DNA of 64,000 nt from Tissierella praeacuta DSM 18095 (GTDB lineage: Bacteria; Bacillota; Clostridia; Tissierellales; Tissierellaceae). The stretch's first letter is position 1. Every line of letters begins with the position of its first letter. The notes beneath the pieces are model-generated. The model did no database searches. It was not told the origin of the DNA and saw nothing but the letters and a program-made list of their open reading frames with translations. This document shows, in pieces, positions 16,823 through 25,118 of the stretch. Location of the stretch: the NCBI RefSeq assembly GCF_900128955.1, contig NZ_FQTY01000011.1:1-64000 (forward strand), read 5' to 3'. The translations under genes were made by a program, and so were the position numbers.

Positions 16823-18524
16823 AGAATTACTAGGGTTTTCCAGTAAAAAAGGGAAAAGAGATGTATTTATTTCAGCTTTATTCTTCTCCTTTTATGGATT
16901 AAGTTCCGTAGGAATGTTACTTACTGTTTTTTCAATTCTCTTTAAAATTTCCGATGGAACAGAGTTAAAAAAACTCTATGGAGAATTTATCTTGCTAATA
17001 AGTTTAGTTGTATTTAAAGGAAGCTGTAATATGATAGCTGATTTAAAGAAACATGAAGCAGGATTTGATATTGTACAGCAAATCAGAGAAAAAATGATTA
17101 TAAAACTAAAACTTTTTAGTTTAGGTTTTTATACTAATGAAAGGTTAGGTGAATTAAACACTATTCTCCACAAAGATGTGGATAATATGTCTATGGTAGT
17201 AGGTCATATGTGGCCACGAATGTTTGGGGATTTCCTTATTTCTTTTGTAGTATTAATAGGACTTGCACTTTTGAACATAAGGTTGGCTCTTATTATGTTT
17301 GCATCTATTCCTATTGCTTTAGGATATTTACTCTATACAATTAAACAGGCTAAAAAAGTAGAAAATGAAAACAATTCTGCCTTAGCTGATATGGTAAGTT
17401 TATTTGTTGAGTATATAAGAGGTATTCCTGTATTGAAAAGTTTTTCTAATAATAAAAGTTTGGATAATGACCTTTTAGAAAAAACAAAAAAGTTTGGCGA
17501 GACAAGCAAGGCAGCATCTAAATTTAAAGCAAAGCAGCTTTCCATTTTTGGATTTTTGATTGATTTAGGATATTTGGTTCTTTTACTATCAGGTGGCATA
17601 ATGGCATTAATAGGCAGTATTGACGTATTAGGATTTATGATTATGGCTGTAGTTTCTAAAGAATTTTATAAGCCTTTTGCTTCTATGGAAACCCACTATA
17701 TGTACTATGTTTCAGCAGTAGATTCTTATGAGAGATTAGGGAGAATTTTGCATGCAGATGTAATACCAGATAAGGTAGATGGCATTGTTCCAAGACAAAA
17801 CCATATATCATTTAAAAATATTGAGTTTTCCTATGAAGAAGATGAATTTAAAATGGAAAATCTAAATTTTAATATTGAGGAAAAACAGGTGACGGCTCTT
17901 GTAGGAGAGTCTGGAAGCGGAAAAACTACAATAACGAATTTGCTTTTAAGATTCTATGATGTAAAGGGTGGAAGTATTACACTTGGCGGTATTGACATAA
18001 GAGATATTCCATATGACGAGCTTTTGGATCGTATCAGTATTGTTATGCAGAATGTTCAACTATTTGATAATACCATTGAAGAGAATATTAGAGTAGGGAA
18101 AAAGGGAGCGACAAAAGAAGAAATAATAGAAGCCTCAAAAAAAGCAAGGATACATGACTTTATTATGAGTTTGCCTGATGGTTATGAGACAGATATTGGA
18201 GAAAACGGAGGGATATTATCAGGAGGACAAAGACAGAGAATATCCATTGCAAGGGCATTTTTGAAGGATGCACCGATTTTAATTCTTGATGAAATGACAA
18301 GCAATGTTGATCCTGTCAATGAGTCTTTAATACAAGATGCCATTACTGAACTTGCTAAAAACAGGACAGTACTTGTCGTAGCTCATCATCTAAAAACAAT
18401 TCAAAGAGCAGATCAAATCCTTGTGTTTAAAAAAGGAAACTTACTTGAGAAAGGAAAACATGGAGAACTTTTGGAAAAGGGAGGGTACTATACCCAACTA
18501 TGGAGAGCCCAGTATGGTGTTTAG
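16815..18524 (+). CDS. ABC exporter-type half-transporter (YbtQ/IrtB-like), pair 1 subunit B
   Basis: The 569-residue partner overlaps the preceding gene; its ribosome site AAGGAGGGAG lies in that gene's last codons. A six-helix membrane domain is followed by an ATPase with Walker A GESGSGKTT, signature LSGGQRQR and Walker B LILDEMTSNVDP. The glutamate after the aspartate is present, so this site should hydrolyse ATP. It forms the heterodimer with 15089-16822 and probably belongs to the TetR-controlled regulon. The transport direction is not certain. Confidence 0.85.
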   Translation: MFKELLGFSSKKGKRDVFISALFFSFYGLSSVGMLLTVFSILFKISDGTELKKLYGEFILLISLVVFKGSCNMIADLKKHEAGFDIVQQIREKMIIKLKLFSLGFYTNERLGELNTILHKDVDNMSMVVGHMWPRMFGDFLISFVVLIGLALLNIRLALIMFASIPIALGYLLYTIKQAKKVENENNSALADMVSLFVEYIRGIPVLKSFSNNKSLDNDLLEKTKKFGETSKAASKFKAKQLSIFGFLIDLGYLVLLLSGGIMALIGSIDVLGFMIMAVVSKEFYKPFASMETHYMYYVSAVDSYERLGRILHADVIPDKVDGIVPRQNHISFKNIEFSYEEDEFKMENLNFNIEEKQVTALVGESGSGKTTITNLLLRFYDVKGGSITLGGIDIRDIPYDELLDRISIVMQNVQLFDNTIEENIRVGKKGATKEEIIEASKKARIHDFIMSLPDGYETDIGENGGILSGGQRQRISIARAFLKDAPILILDEMTSNVDPVNESLIQDAITELAKNRTVLVVAHHLKTIQRADQILVFKKGNLLEKGKHGELLEKGGYYTQLWRAQYGV

Positions 18525-18578
18525 GTAAGATAAAATAGTGTTTATTTTTAAATTTTATATAAAGATAGGAGTGCAAAT

Positions 18579-19358
18579 ATGAATATTACGCCAAATATTT
18601 ATTATAAAACCATTTTACAATATAGAGAAGCACAGATTCTATTTGAAGCTATAAAATTAGATATTTTTTCCTATTTGGACAAACCAATTACATTAGAAGA
18701 AATTACAAAAATTACAAATTACAATAGAGAAAATCTTAATATTTTTTTAATGGCACTTTCATCCTGTGGATATATAGAAAAAAATGATTTGATATACTGT
18801 AATACTGTGGCAAGTAAAGTATATCTTTCTAAAAATAGTAAAAAATATATAGGACAAGCTATTTTATTTAGAGAAGAAATGGGATCTATTTTGGGAATAG
18901 AGAAAAGGGTTAGGTATGGATTTACAAAGGAAGATAAGACATATAACTTTTCAGAACTTGCTAAAGTTGTACATCATGAAATGTATGCAACTGGAAGAGT
19001 TTATGATTTTAATATAGAGATTAAGCAAATATTTTCTAATCCATGTATGTCATATAAAGTGTTGGATTTAGGTGGAGGTTCTGGAGTATTGGCTATTGAA
19101 TTTGTAAAAAATTTCCCCAATAGTGTAGCCTATGTATTTGAAACCCCTGAAGTTGCCCTTACAACTAAAAAAATAATTAAACAAAATAATATGGAAAATT
19201 ATATTTCTGTTTTAGAAGGTGATTTTAATGTAGACGATATAGGGAAGGATTATGATTTAATAATTGCTTCTGGAATTTTTAATTTTGTAAGTGTGGAGAT
19301 TAATAAGTTTATAAATAAAATTGCTAGATGTAATTTTTTAGATAAAACACAAATTTAG
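18579..19358 (+). CDS. SAM-dependent O-methyltransferase-like protein, short C-terminus
   Basis: AGGAGTG precedes the ATG. Residues 10-80 form the winged-helix dimerisation domain typical of small-molecule O-methyltransferases (AILFEAIKLDIFSYL...LNIFLMALSSCGYIE). The SAM-binding motif KVLDLGGGSGVLAIEF lies at about 165-180. The family is usually around 330 residues; this one stops at 259, about where the catalytic histidine region and last helices should follow. So it is probably truncated, perhaps inactive. Genes of this kind often accompany YbtPQ-like siderophore clusters in gut Clostridia (recalled context). It ends at a bidirectional terminator. Confidence 0.75.
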   Translation: MNITPNIYYKTILQYREAQILFEAIKLDIFSYLDKPITLEEITKITNYNRENLNIFLMALSSCGYIEKNDLIYCNTVASKVYLSKNSKKYIGQAILFREEMGSILGIEKRVRYGFTKEDKTYNFSELAKVVHHEMYATGRVYDFNIEIKQIFSNPCMSYKVLDLGGGSGVLAIEFVKNFPNSVAYVFETPEVALTTKKIIKQNNMENYISVLEGDFNVDDIGKDYDLIIASGIFNFVSVEINKFINKIARCNFLDKTQI

Positions 19359-19367
19359 ACTAATACT

Positions 19368-19417
19368 AAAAAAGTGATTTTATATTCCAAAGTTAAGGAA
19401 TATAAAATCACTTTTTT
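19368..19417. terminator. Bidirectional terminator between methyltransferase and AraC regulator
   Basis: A perfect ~21-bp stem runs from 19368-19388 (A-run, AAGTGATTTTATATTCC) to its complement at 19397-19417, with an 8-base loop. A-runs and T-runs on the two sides let it stop transcription from both directions. Confidence 0.9.
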
Positions 19418-20423
19418 ATTTATCCAAATCTCTAAACTTGGTATTACATGAGCGAGGGAGATAATCCTTATGTTTTTTAGCTATGTCTCTTACATCTTTA
19501 GGACAAATACCTTTGTACTTTTTATAATATGTGGTAAATTTGCTATGGGAGGAATATCCTACTGATTTTGCAACATCTTTTATTTCTAGACTTGTATTTA
19601 AAAGTAGGGTTTCTGCAATGTTCATTCGTTTTCTCTGAGAATATTCAGTAATAGTCATTTGATATTTTTGTTTAAATAGTTTTTTCAATTTAGTACCACT
19701 CATCATAGCAATTTTTTCTAATATTTCTTGAGGGACATCTAAAGCGTAGTGATCATCTAAGTAATGGGCTACATTTTCAATAGCTATATTATCATCATAG
19801 GGAATTTTTTTGTTTTCTTTGCTTAAAAATGCATTTATAGTTATACTTAGCCATTCTTTGGCTTTTGCTTCAAAAAACATCTCAGCAGCAGGAGAAGTCA
19901 TTTTACAGTTTAAAATTGATAGGGCTAGCTTTTCAATTGCCGTAGATATAAGAGATTTTGTCTCAAAAAACACATTTGAAAAATTTACATTCTTCTTATT
20001 CTTTATACAAGATAGATGCTCTTTTATCATCTTTTTTTTAAAACCAATCCCAACACTTAGATATGGGAAATTTCCATGTAGTAAAAATTTGTAGTTTTGC
20101 TGAGCTGCACTTGTATCTATAACATACAAAGAGTTAGAAAACAGTGTTTCATAAGGATTGAAACTTTCTCCATTTGCAGTTATAAGATATGAAGAATAAA
20201 AGGATATTAAATTACCAATGTGGGGAAAAGAGGCTACAACTCTTTCTTTTTTTATAAAAAAATCGTGGATTTCAATAATAAATTCATCTGTTTCATAAAA
20301 CCAGTAAATACCCTCAAACTCTTCATTTTCAGTGCAAAATGCATGACCGACTTGGCAATATTTACAATTATCTATGCATGGGTTTAAACCCATATCTTTT
20401 ATTAAATCTTTATATAAATTCAT
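19416..20423 (-). CDS. AraC-family regulator of the second ABC pair
   Basis: The 335-residue protein has a C-terminal double helix-turn-helix (residues about 235-330): LEKIAMMSGTKLKKLFKQKY and IKDVAKSVGYSSHSKFTTYY, of the PchR/YbtA-like AraC group. The N-terminal domain carries a cysteine cluster, CIDNCKYCQVGHAFC (about residues 16-30), which could bind a metal or Fe-S cluster and report metal status (inference). TAGGAGGG precedes the ATG. It is divergent from the ABC pair at 20598, with fully overlapping promoters, so it likely controls that operon and itself. Confidence 0.88.
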   Translation of the reverse strand: MNLYKDLIKDMGLNPCIDNCKYCQVGHAFCTENEEFEGIYWFYETDEFIIEIHDFFIKKERVVASFPHIGNLISFYSSYLITANGESFNPYETLFSNSLYVIDTSAAQQNYKFLLHGNFPYLSVGIGFKKKMIKEHLSCIKNKKNVNFSNVFFETKSLISTAIEKLALSILNCKMTSPAAEMFFEAKAKEWLSITINAFLSKENKKIPYDDNIAIENVAHYLDDHYALDVPQEILEKIAMMSGTKLKKLFKQKYQMTITEYSQRKRMNIAETLLLNTSLEIKDVAKSVGYSSHSKFTTYYKKYKGICPKDVRDIAKKHKDYLPRSCNTKFRDLDK

Positions 20424-20446
20424 AAGAAAACCCTCCTAATATTCCT

Positions 20447-20569
20447 TTTAGACATTATTCCGATTAGACAAAGAACTCGTATAAATATTGTATCATTATT
20501 TATTAAATGGTACAATCTCTTGTAATAAAGAGTAATTACTTTTTTGTTAGTAGGTAATCGTGTCTAAAA
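20447..20569. promoter_or_regulatory. Candidate AraC-regulator binding half-sites
   Basis: TTTTAGACA (20447-20455) recurs as GATTAGACA (20462-20470) and as the exact inverse TGTCTAAAA (20561-20569). The copies flank the shared divergent promoter on both sides, as expected for an AraC-type activator able to loop or switch the region. Confidence 0.55.
20488..20516. promoter_or_regulatory. Face-to-face overlapping divergent promoters
   Basis: On the plus strand TTGTAT (20488-20493), 17 bases and TACAAT (20511-20516) read towards the ABC genes. On the minus strand TTGTAC, 17 bases and TACAAT occupy virtually the same bases and read towards the AraC gene. The two polymerases cannot bind at once. 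Confidence 0.65.
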
Positions 20570-20597
20570 GAATTAAAATAAAAAGGGGATGATAGTT

Positions 20598-22367
20598 TTG
20601 AAAGATAAAGAAAAGAAACCCTCAGTATTAAAAAGATTACTCCCTTATGGAGGTCAAAAAAATTATATGCTTTTTTTGGCAATGATATTTTCAGGTCTTT
20701 CAGGGATTATGGTACTTATGCCAATGGTATATATTCATAAAATTGTAAGCGGAATTATATTAAGTAATGATATTAATTCTGCAGCAATTAGATCTAATGC
20801 CACTTATGCGGCCTTATTTGCAGTTGCAGGACTTTTGCTTTATACCTTTTCACTTATTGTTTCCCATCTTTTTGCTTTTGAGGTGGAGGCAAATATTGTT
20901 AAGTTAAGCATAAAAAAACTGATAAATAAGCCTTTGGGGTTTTTTGCAAATAGGGAAAGTGGAAAAATCCGAAACATAATTGTAGATGGAGCGGCAGAGA
21001 CTCACTCATTTTTAGCCCATCAACTACCAGATTTAGCTATGACTATAATTACACCTATTATACTTATTATTTTTTTCTTCATTTTTGATTGGAGATTAGG
21101 TCTAGCTAGTTCTATTCCCATTATTATTGGATTTATGCTTATGTCGACTATGATGAACAAAGATACAAAGAAAATGCGAGATGAATATTTTGGGGGGTTA
21201 GCCAATCTATCAGCTGAATCTGTAGAATATGTTAGGGGGATTCCTGTAGTTAAAACTTTTGCTCAAAGCTTAGAAAGCTTTGATAGGCTTTACTCATTAA
21301 TTATAGACATTAAAAATAAAGTCATGGAAATGACTATGGGATATAAAAATAAAATGTCACTTTTTGAAGCTATTTCAAGTTCTACAGCATTTTTCCTCGT
21401 GCCTATTGCTATATTAATAATTAAAAATGGCGGAGATGTAAGGACAGTTCTTGGAAATAGTGTTATTTACCTTTTAATTGGACCTGCTTTTGGTGTTTTT
21501 ATTATGCGTTCAGCAACAATTAACCAATACACTTATTTTGCAGAACTAGCTCTAAATAAGATTGATGACATTTTGGACTATGAGGATTTTACCTATGGAA
21601 ATAAGAATTCTTCTAATAAAGATATAGAATTTAAAAACGTAACTTTTTCTTATAATAATGAGAAAGTTTTAGACAATATTTCTTTTAAAATAGAAAAAGG
21701 AAAAACAGTAGCTTTAGTAGGACCATCTGGAGGAGGAAAAACAACAATAGCTCGTCTTGCTGCTAGATTTTATGATGCAGATGAAGGAGAAATATTAATC
21801 GGCGGCATAAACATTAAAGACTACAATAAATCTAAATTAATGGAGAAAATATCTTTTGTATTTCAAAATTCAAAATTATTTAAAATGAGTTTAAAAGACA
21901 ATTTATTAATAGGGAATCCTACTGCTACAGATGATGAAATTGAAGAAGCTCTTTTAAATTCAGGGTCAAAAGAAATTATAGATAATCTTGAAGATGGCCT
22001 TGAAACAGTATATGGGACTAAGGGAACATATTTCTCAGGGGGAGAGGCACAAAGACTTTCTATTGCCAGAGCTTTTCTTAAAAACTCAGATATCATAATT
22101 TTAGATGAAGCAACTGCTTTTGCAGATCCTGAAAATGAGCATATTATTCAAGAATCCTTCAAGAAACTTTCAAAAGGTAAAACCACTCTTATGATAGCCC
22201 ATAGACTATCTACAGTGGTAAATGCAGATAAAATACTCCTAATAGAAAGTGGGAGAATTGTAGAAAGCGGAAGTCACGAAGAACTATTAGAAAAAGGATC
22301 CAAATACAAAAATATGTGGGATGAATATCAAAAATCAATTAATTGGAAGTTAGGAGGTAGAAAATGA
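20598..22367 (+). CDS. ABC exporter-type half-transporter (IrtA/YbtP-like), pair 2 subunit A
   Basis: The start is TTG at 20598, with AAGGGG (20582-20588) at normal spacing; the in-frame ATG at 20589 abuts the site. Six membrane helices (to about residue 320) are followed by an ATPase domain with Walker A GPSGGGKTT, signature FSGGEAQRLS and Walker B IIILDEATAFADPENE. The ATAFADPENE variant is one I associate with iron-related YbtPQ/IrtAB transporters. It shares a 4-base overlap with its partner and is driven by the AraC-regulated promoter. Confidence 0.85.
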   Translation: MKDKEKKPSVLKRLLPYGGQKNYMLFLAMIFSGLSGIMVLMPMVYIHKIVSGIILSNDINSAAIRSNATYAALFAVAGLLLYTFSLIVSHLFAFEVEANIVKLSIKKLINKPLGFFANRESGKIRNIIVDGAAETHSFLAHQLPDLAMTIITPIILIIFFFIFDWRLGLASSIPIIIGFMLMSTMMNKDTKKMRDEYFGGLANLSAESVEYVRGIPVVKTFAQSLESFDRLYSLIIDIKNKVMEMTMGYKNKMSLFEAISSSTAFFLVPIAILIIKNGGDVRTVLGNSVIYLLIGPAFGVFIMRSATINQYTYFAELALNKIDDILDYEDFTYGNKNSSNKDIEFKNVTFSYNNEKVLDNISFKIEKGKTVALVGPSGGGKTTIARLAARFYDADEGEILIGGINIKDYNKSKLMEKISFVFQNSKLFKMSLKDNLLIGNPTATDDEIEEALLNSGSKEIIDNLEDGLETVYGTKGTYFSGGEAQRLSIARAFLKNSDIIILDEATAFADPENEHIIQESFKKLSKGKTTLMIAHRLSTVVNADKILLIESGRIVESGSHEELLEKGSKYKNMWDEYQKSINWKLGGRK

Positions 22368-24109
22368 AAGATTATTTTATAAAAAGATATGCCATGTCAG
22401 ACATTGGAGCTGAAAATCTTAAAAAATCAATTTTTTCACATACAATTTTAAATTTAACAAAAATGTTTCCTCCTATAGTTGGGTTTATGTTTTTATTTCA
22501 ATACTTGGAAGAATTAGAAGGAATAAGCACATTTCAAAGTTTATCATTTTTCAAATACATTATTTTAATTATCCTGATGACAGGAATAATGTATTTAGTG
22601 GCAAGATGGGATTATGTAAGGCTTTACAACAATGTCTATGAAGAGAGTGCCAATTCAAGGATTGATATTGCAAATAGATTAAAAAAACTTCCTTTGTCTT
22701 ATTTTAGCAAACGTGATATTGCAGATCTTTCAGCAACTATGATGAGTGATATGACCCTTTATGAACAAATTTTTTCTCACGCTGTTCCTCATATCTACTC
22801 AACTGCAATTTCTACTATAATTATAGGAATAATGATTTTAAACTATAACTGGAAACTAGGTTTAGCTGCTCTTTGGGTAATACCAGTTGCATTGATTGTA
22901 TTTTATTTTTCAAAGCACAGTCAAAAGAAGTCAGTAGATGCATGGATACAAACCAACAGAGAAGTTTTTGATGACTTGCAAGAAAAGATTGATCAAATAA
23001 GTGACATAAAAGCTTATAATTTAGAAGAAAAAGTAATGAATGAATTTTTATTTAAAATGAATAAAACTACCAAAGCTAAAATTAATGCTGAGTTCTCCTC
23101 TGGTATTGCAAATGCCTTATCAGGAATGCTTCTAAAATTTGGAATAGTTTCAGTGGCAATCATAGGAGCAAATATGCTAATAGCAGGTGAAATTAATGCT
23201 CTTGTATATATTGCCTTTTTAATGCTTACTGCAAGTATATATTTACCAATTGAAGGAATTCTTTCTTTCATGGCTATGATAATTATGTTAGATAGTGTAG
23301 TAGGAAGAATTAAAGAAATTAAGACCATGCCTATACAAGAAGGAAAAAAAGAAATGGCTCCAAATAGCTATGACATAGAATTTAAAGATGTAGTCTTTGG
23401 TTATGATGATTATACAGTAATTAATGGAGCAAGTTTTACTGCAAAGCAAGGAGAAGTTACAGCCTTAATAGGACCATCAGGTAGTGGAAAGACCACCCTT
23501 ACAAAACTTGCAACTAGATTTTGGGATATAGATAAAGGAAAAATCCTATTAGGTGATGTGGATATTAGTAAAATTGATCCAGAAACATTGCTTAAGAATT
23601 ATGCAATAATATTTCAAGATGTGGTACTATTTAATGCCAGCATAAAGGATAATATAGCAATAGGGAAAAAAGGAGCTAGTGAGGAGGAAATTTTGAAAGC
23701 TGCAAAAATAGCTAGATGTGATGAGTTTATAGATAGAATGCCAGAAGGAATAAATACAGTTATAGGTGAAAATGGGGAAAGACTCTCTGGAGGAGAACGT
23801 CAGAGAATCTCTATAGCAAGAGCAATACTAAAAGATGCACCTATTATTCTAATGGATGAAGCCACTGCTTCCTTAGACGTAGAAAACGAAAGCCTTATAC
23901 AAGAAGCTATTTCTCATTTAATTAAAAATAAAACAGTTATAGTAATTGCTCATAGAATGAGAACCATAAGAAGTGCTGATAAAATAGTTCTTCTTAATAA
24001 AGGCAAAATAGAAGGCGTGGGAACAGATGAAGAACTTAAAGAAAAGTCTAAGACCTATCAAAATATGTTAAAAATGTCCATGGCTTCTGAAGCGGCAGAG
24101 TCAATATAA
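22364..24109 (+). CDS. ABC exporter-type half-transporter (IrtB/YbtQ-like), pair 2 subunit B
   Basis: The 581-residue protein starts inside the previous gene's stop (ATGA overlap) after TTAGGAGG. An exporter-fold membrane domain comes first, then an ATPase with Walker A GPSGSGKTT, signature LSGGERQR and Walker B IILMDEATASLD. It forms the heterodimer with 20598-22367. Just after the stop is GGGGAGATGA TTGAAAGC, a ribosome site and TTG that stop after six codons, so a third operon gene may have been deleted here. Confidence 0.85.
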   Translation: MKDYFIKRYAMSDIGAENLKKSIFSHTILNLTKMFPPIVGFMFLFQYLEELEGISTFQSLSFFKYIILIILMTGIMYLVARWDYVRLYNNVYEESANSRIDIANRLKKLPLSYFSKRDIADLSATMMSDMTLYEQIFSHAVPHIYSTAISTIIIGIMILNYNWKLGLAALWVIPVALIVFYFSKHSQKKSVDAWIQTNREVFDDLQEKIDQISDIKAYNLEEKVMNEFLFKMNKTTKAKINAEFSSGIANALSGMLLKFGIVSVAIIGANMLIAGEINALVYIAFLMLTASIYLPIEGILSFMAMIIMLDSVVGRIKEIKTMPIQEGKKEMAPNSYDIEFKDVVFGYDDYTVINGASFTAKQGEVTALIGPSGSGKTTLTKLATRFWDIDKGKILLGDVDISKIDPETLLKNYAIIFQDVVLFNASIKDNIAIGKKGASEEEILKAAKIARCDEFIDRMPEGINTVIGENGERLSGGERQRISIARAILKDAPIILMDEATASLDVENESLIQEAISHLIKNKTVIVIAHRMRTIRSADKIVLLNKGKIEGVGTDEELKEKSKTYQNMLKMSMASEAAESI

Positions 24110-24224
24110 GAGGGGAGATGATTTGAAAGCTACCATGTAAAATTTAAAGAGTAAAAACTTTAAACTATGTTTATAACAAGCTTAAAACAAACTAATTATA
24201 GGTATATTACACAAGGAGGATTGT

Positions 24225-25022
24225 ATGAATTTAAAAAACATTGAATCACTGAGAAAAGCTATTTTAAAAGAGGAATATGGAGCAGAAATACAGGACAGTT
24301 ATATAACTGGTGCTTCGTACATTTACCAAACAACACAGTTTCCTAACACATCTATAAAGTATAAAAATTATTATGTATTATATAGAATTAACTCTTATTT
24401 TGGGGCTTGCTCTTATGAAAAAGAGCAGTTGGATTTAGATTTAGCCAATGAAAATTCAGGTAAATTTGTTAAAGATGTTATAAAGATTGACAATTTGCCC
24501 ATTAGAATTGCAACTATGGACGCGTTTTTAGGAAGCAAGTTTTTACACAAAGAGAATTGTAATGAAAAAATTACAATACCATCTGGTACACCTTTAGAAA
24601 AAGCAAATGCTAGGGATGAATTGATAGCACGCTTGGCAAATGTGAAAGAAGGTGAAAAAGTTGCCTTAATCGGAGTAGTTGACCCGTTGGTGAAATCCAT
24701 TAAAAAAAATGGTGCAATTTGTTTGCCCTGTGATTTTAATTTAGATAAAACTTCTTATGGAGACATTGTTGAATCTGATATGGAAGTAGTATTGAAAGAT
24801 GCGGATAAAATAATATGTACTGCTATGACACTTAGTAACAATACTTTTGATAGGATTTTAGAGGTAGCAAGGGAAAGAGGGTTACCATTAACTGTTTATG
24901 CACAAACTGGAAGTGCTGTAGTAGCTCAATTTATTGGCAAGGGGGTTACATCACTCTTAGCAGAACCCTTTCCTTTTACTCAGTTTAGCAGTGGAGCAAC
25001 GGAAGTGTTTTTATATTATTGA
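24225..25022 (+). CDS. DUF4213/DUF364 putative heavy-metal chelation protein
   Basis: AAGGAGGATT precedes the ATG. The 265-residue protein has an N-terminal enolase-like part (DUF4213; LRKAILKEEYG, then ASYIYQTTQF) and a C-terminal Rossmann-like DUF364 part (KVALIGVVDPLVKSI, then DADKIICTAMTLSNNTFDRIL, PLTVYAQTGSAV, LLAEPFPFTQFSSG). DUF364 proteins are annotated as putative heavy-metal chelators and often sit near metal uptake genes; their exact reaction is not established. Here it lies between an IrtAB-like pair and a Nik/Cnt-like importer, so handling a metal or metallophore in the cytoplasm is a fair inference. Confidence 0.75.
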   Translation: MNLKNIESLRKAILKEEYGAEIQDSYITGASYIYQTTQFPNTSIKYKNYYVLYRINSYFGACSYEKEQLDLDLANENSGKFVKDVIKIDNLPIRIATMDAFLGSKFLHKENCNEKITIPSGTPLEKANARDELIARLANVKEGEKVALIGVVDPLVKSIKKNGAICLPCDFNLDKTSYGDIVESDMEVVLKDADKIICTAMTLSNNTFDRILEVARERGLPLTVYAQTGSAVVAQFIGKGVTSLLAEPFPFTQFSSGATEVFLYY

Positions 25023-25118
25023 GTATAAAATAATCTATAGAAAATTAAAGCTGACTATTTTAGAATCATATAATTTAAACTTAAAGAATAAAAAATTTAG
25101 ATTTTTAGGAGGATTATC

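Noticed and set aside
19810-20094. A 94-codon plus-strand frame within the AraC gene
   Set aside because: Antisense shadow of a well-supported gene; no start signal.
15089-24109. Reading of the four ABC half-transporters as multidrug exporters
   Set aside because: The sequences allow it, but linkage to FecCD/FepC/binding protein under a shared TetR operator and an AraC regulator, and the ATAFADPENE variant, fit the YbtPQ/IrtAB group better.
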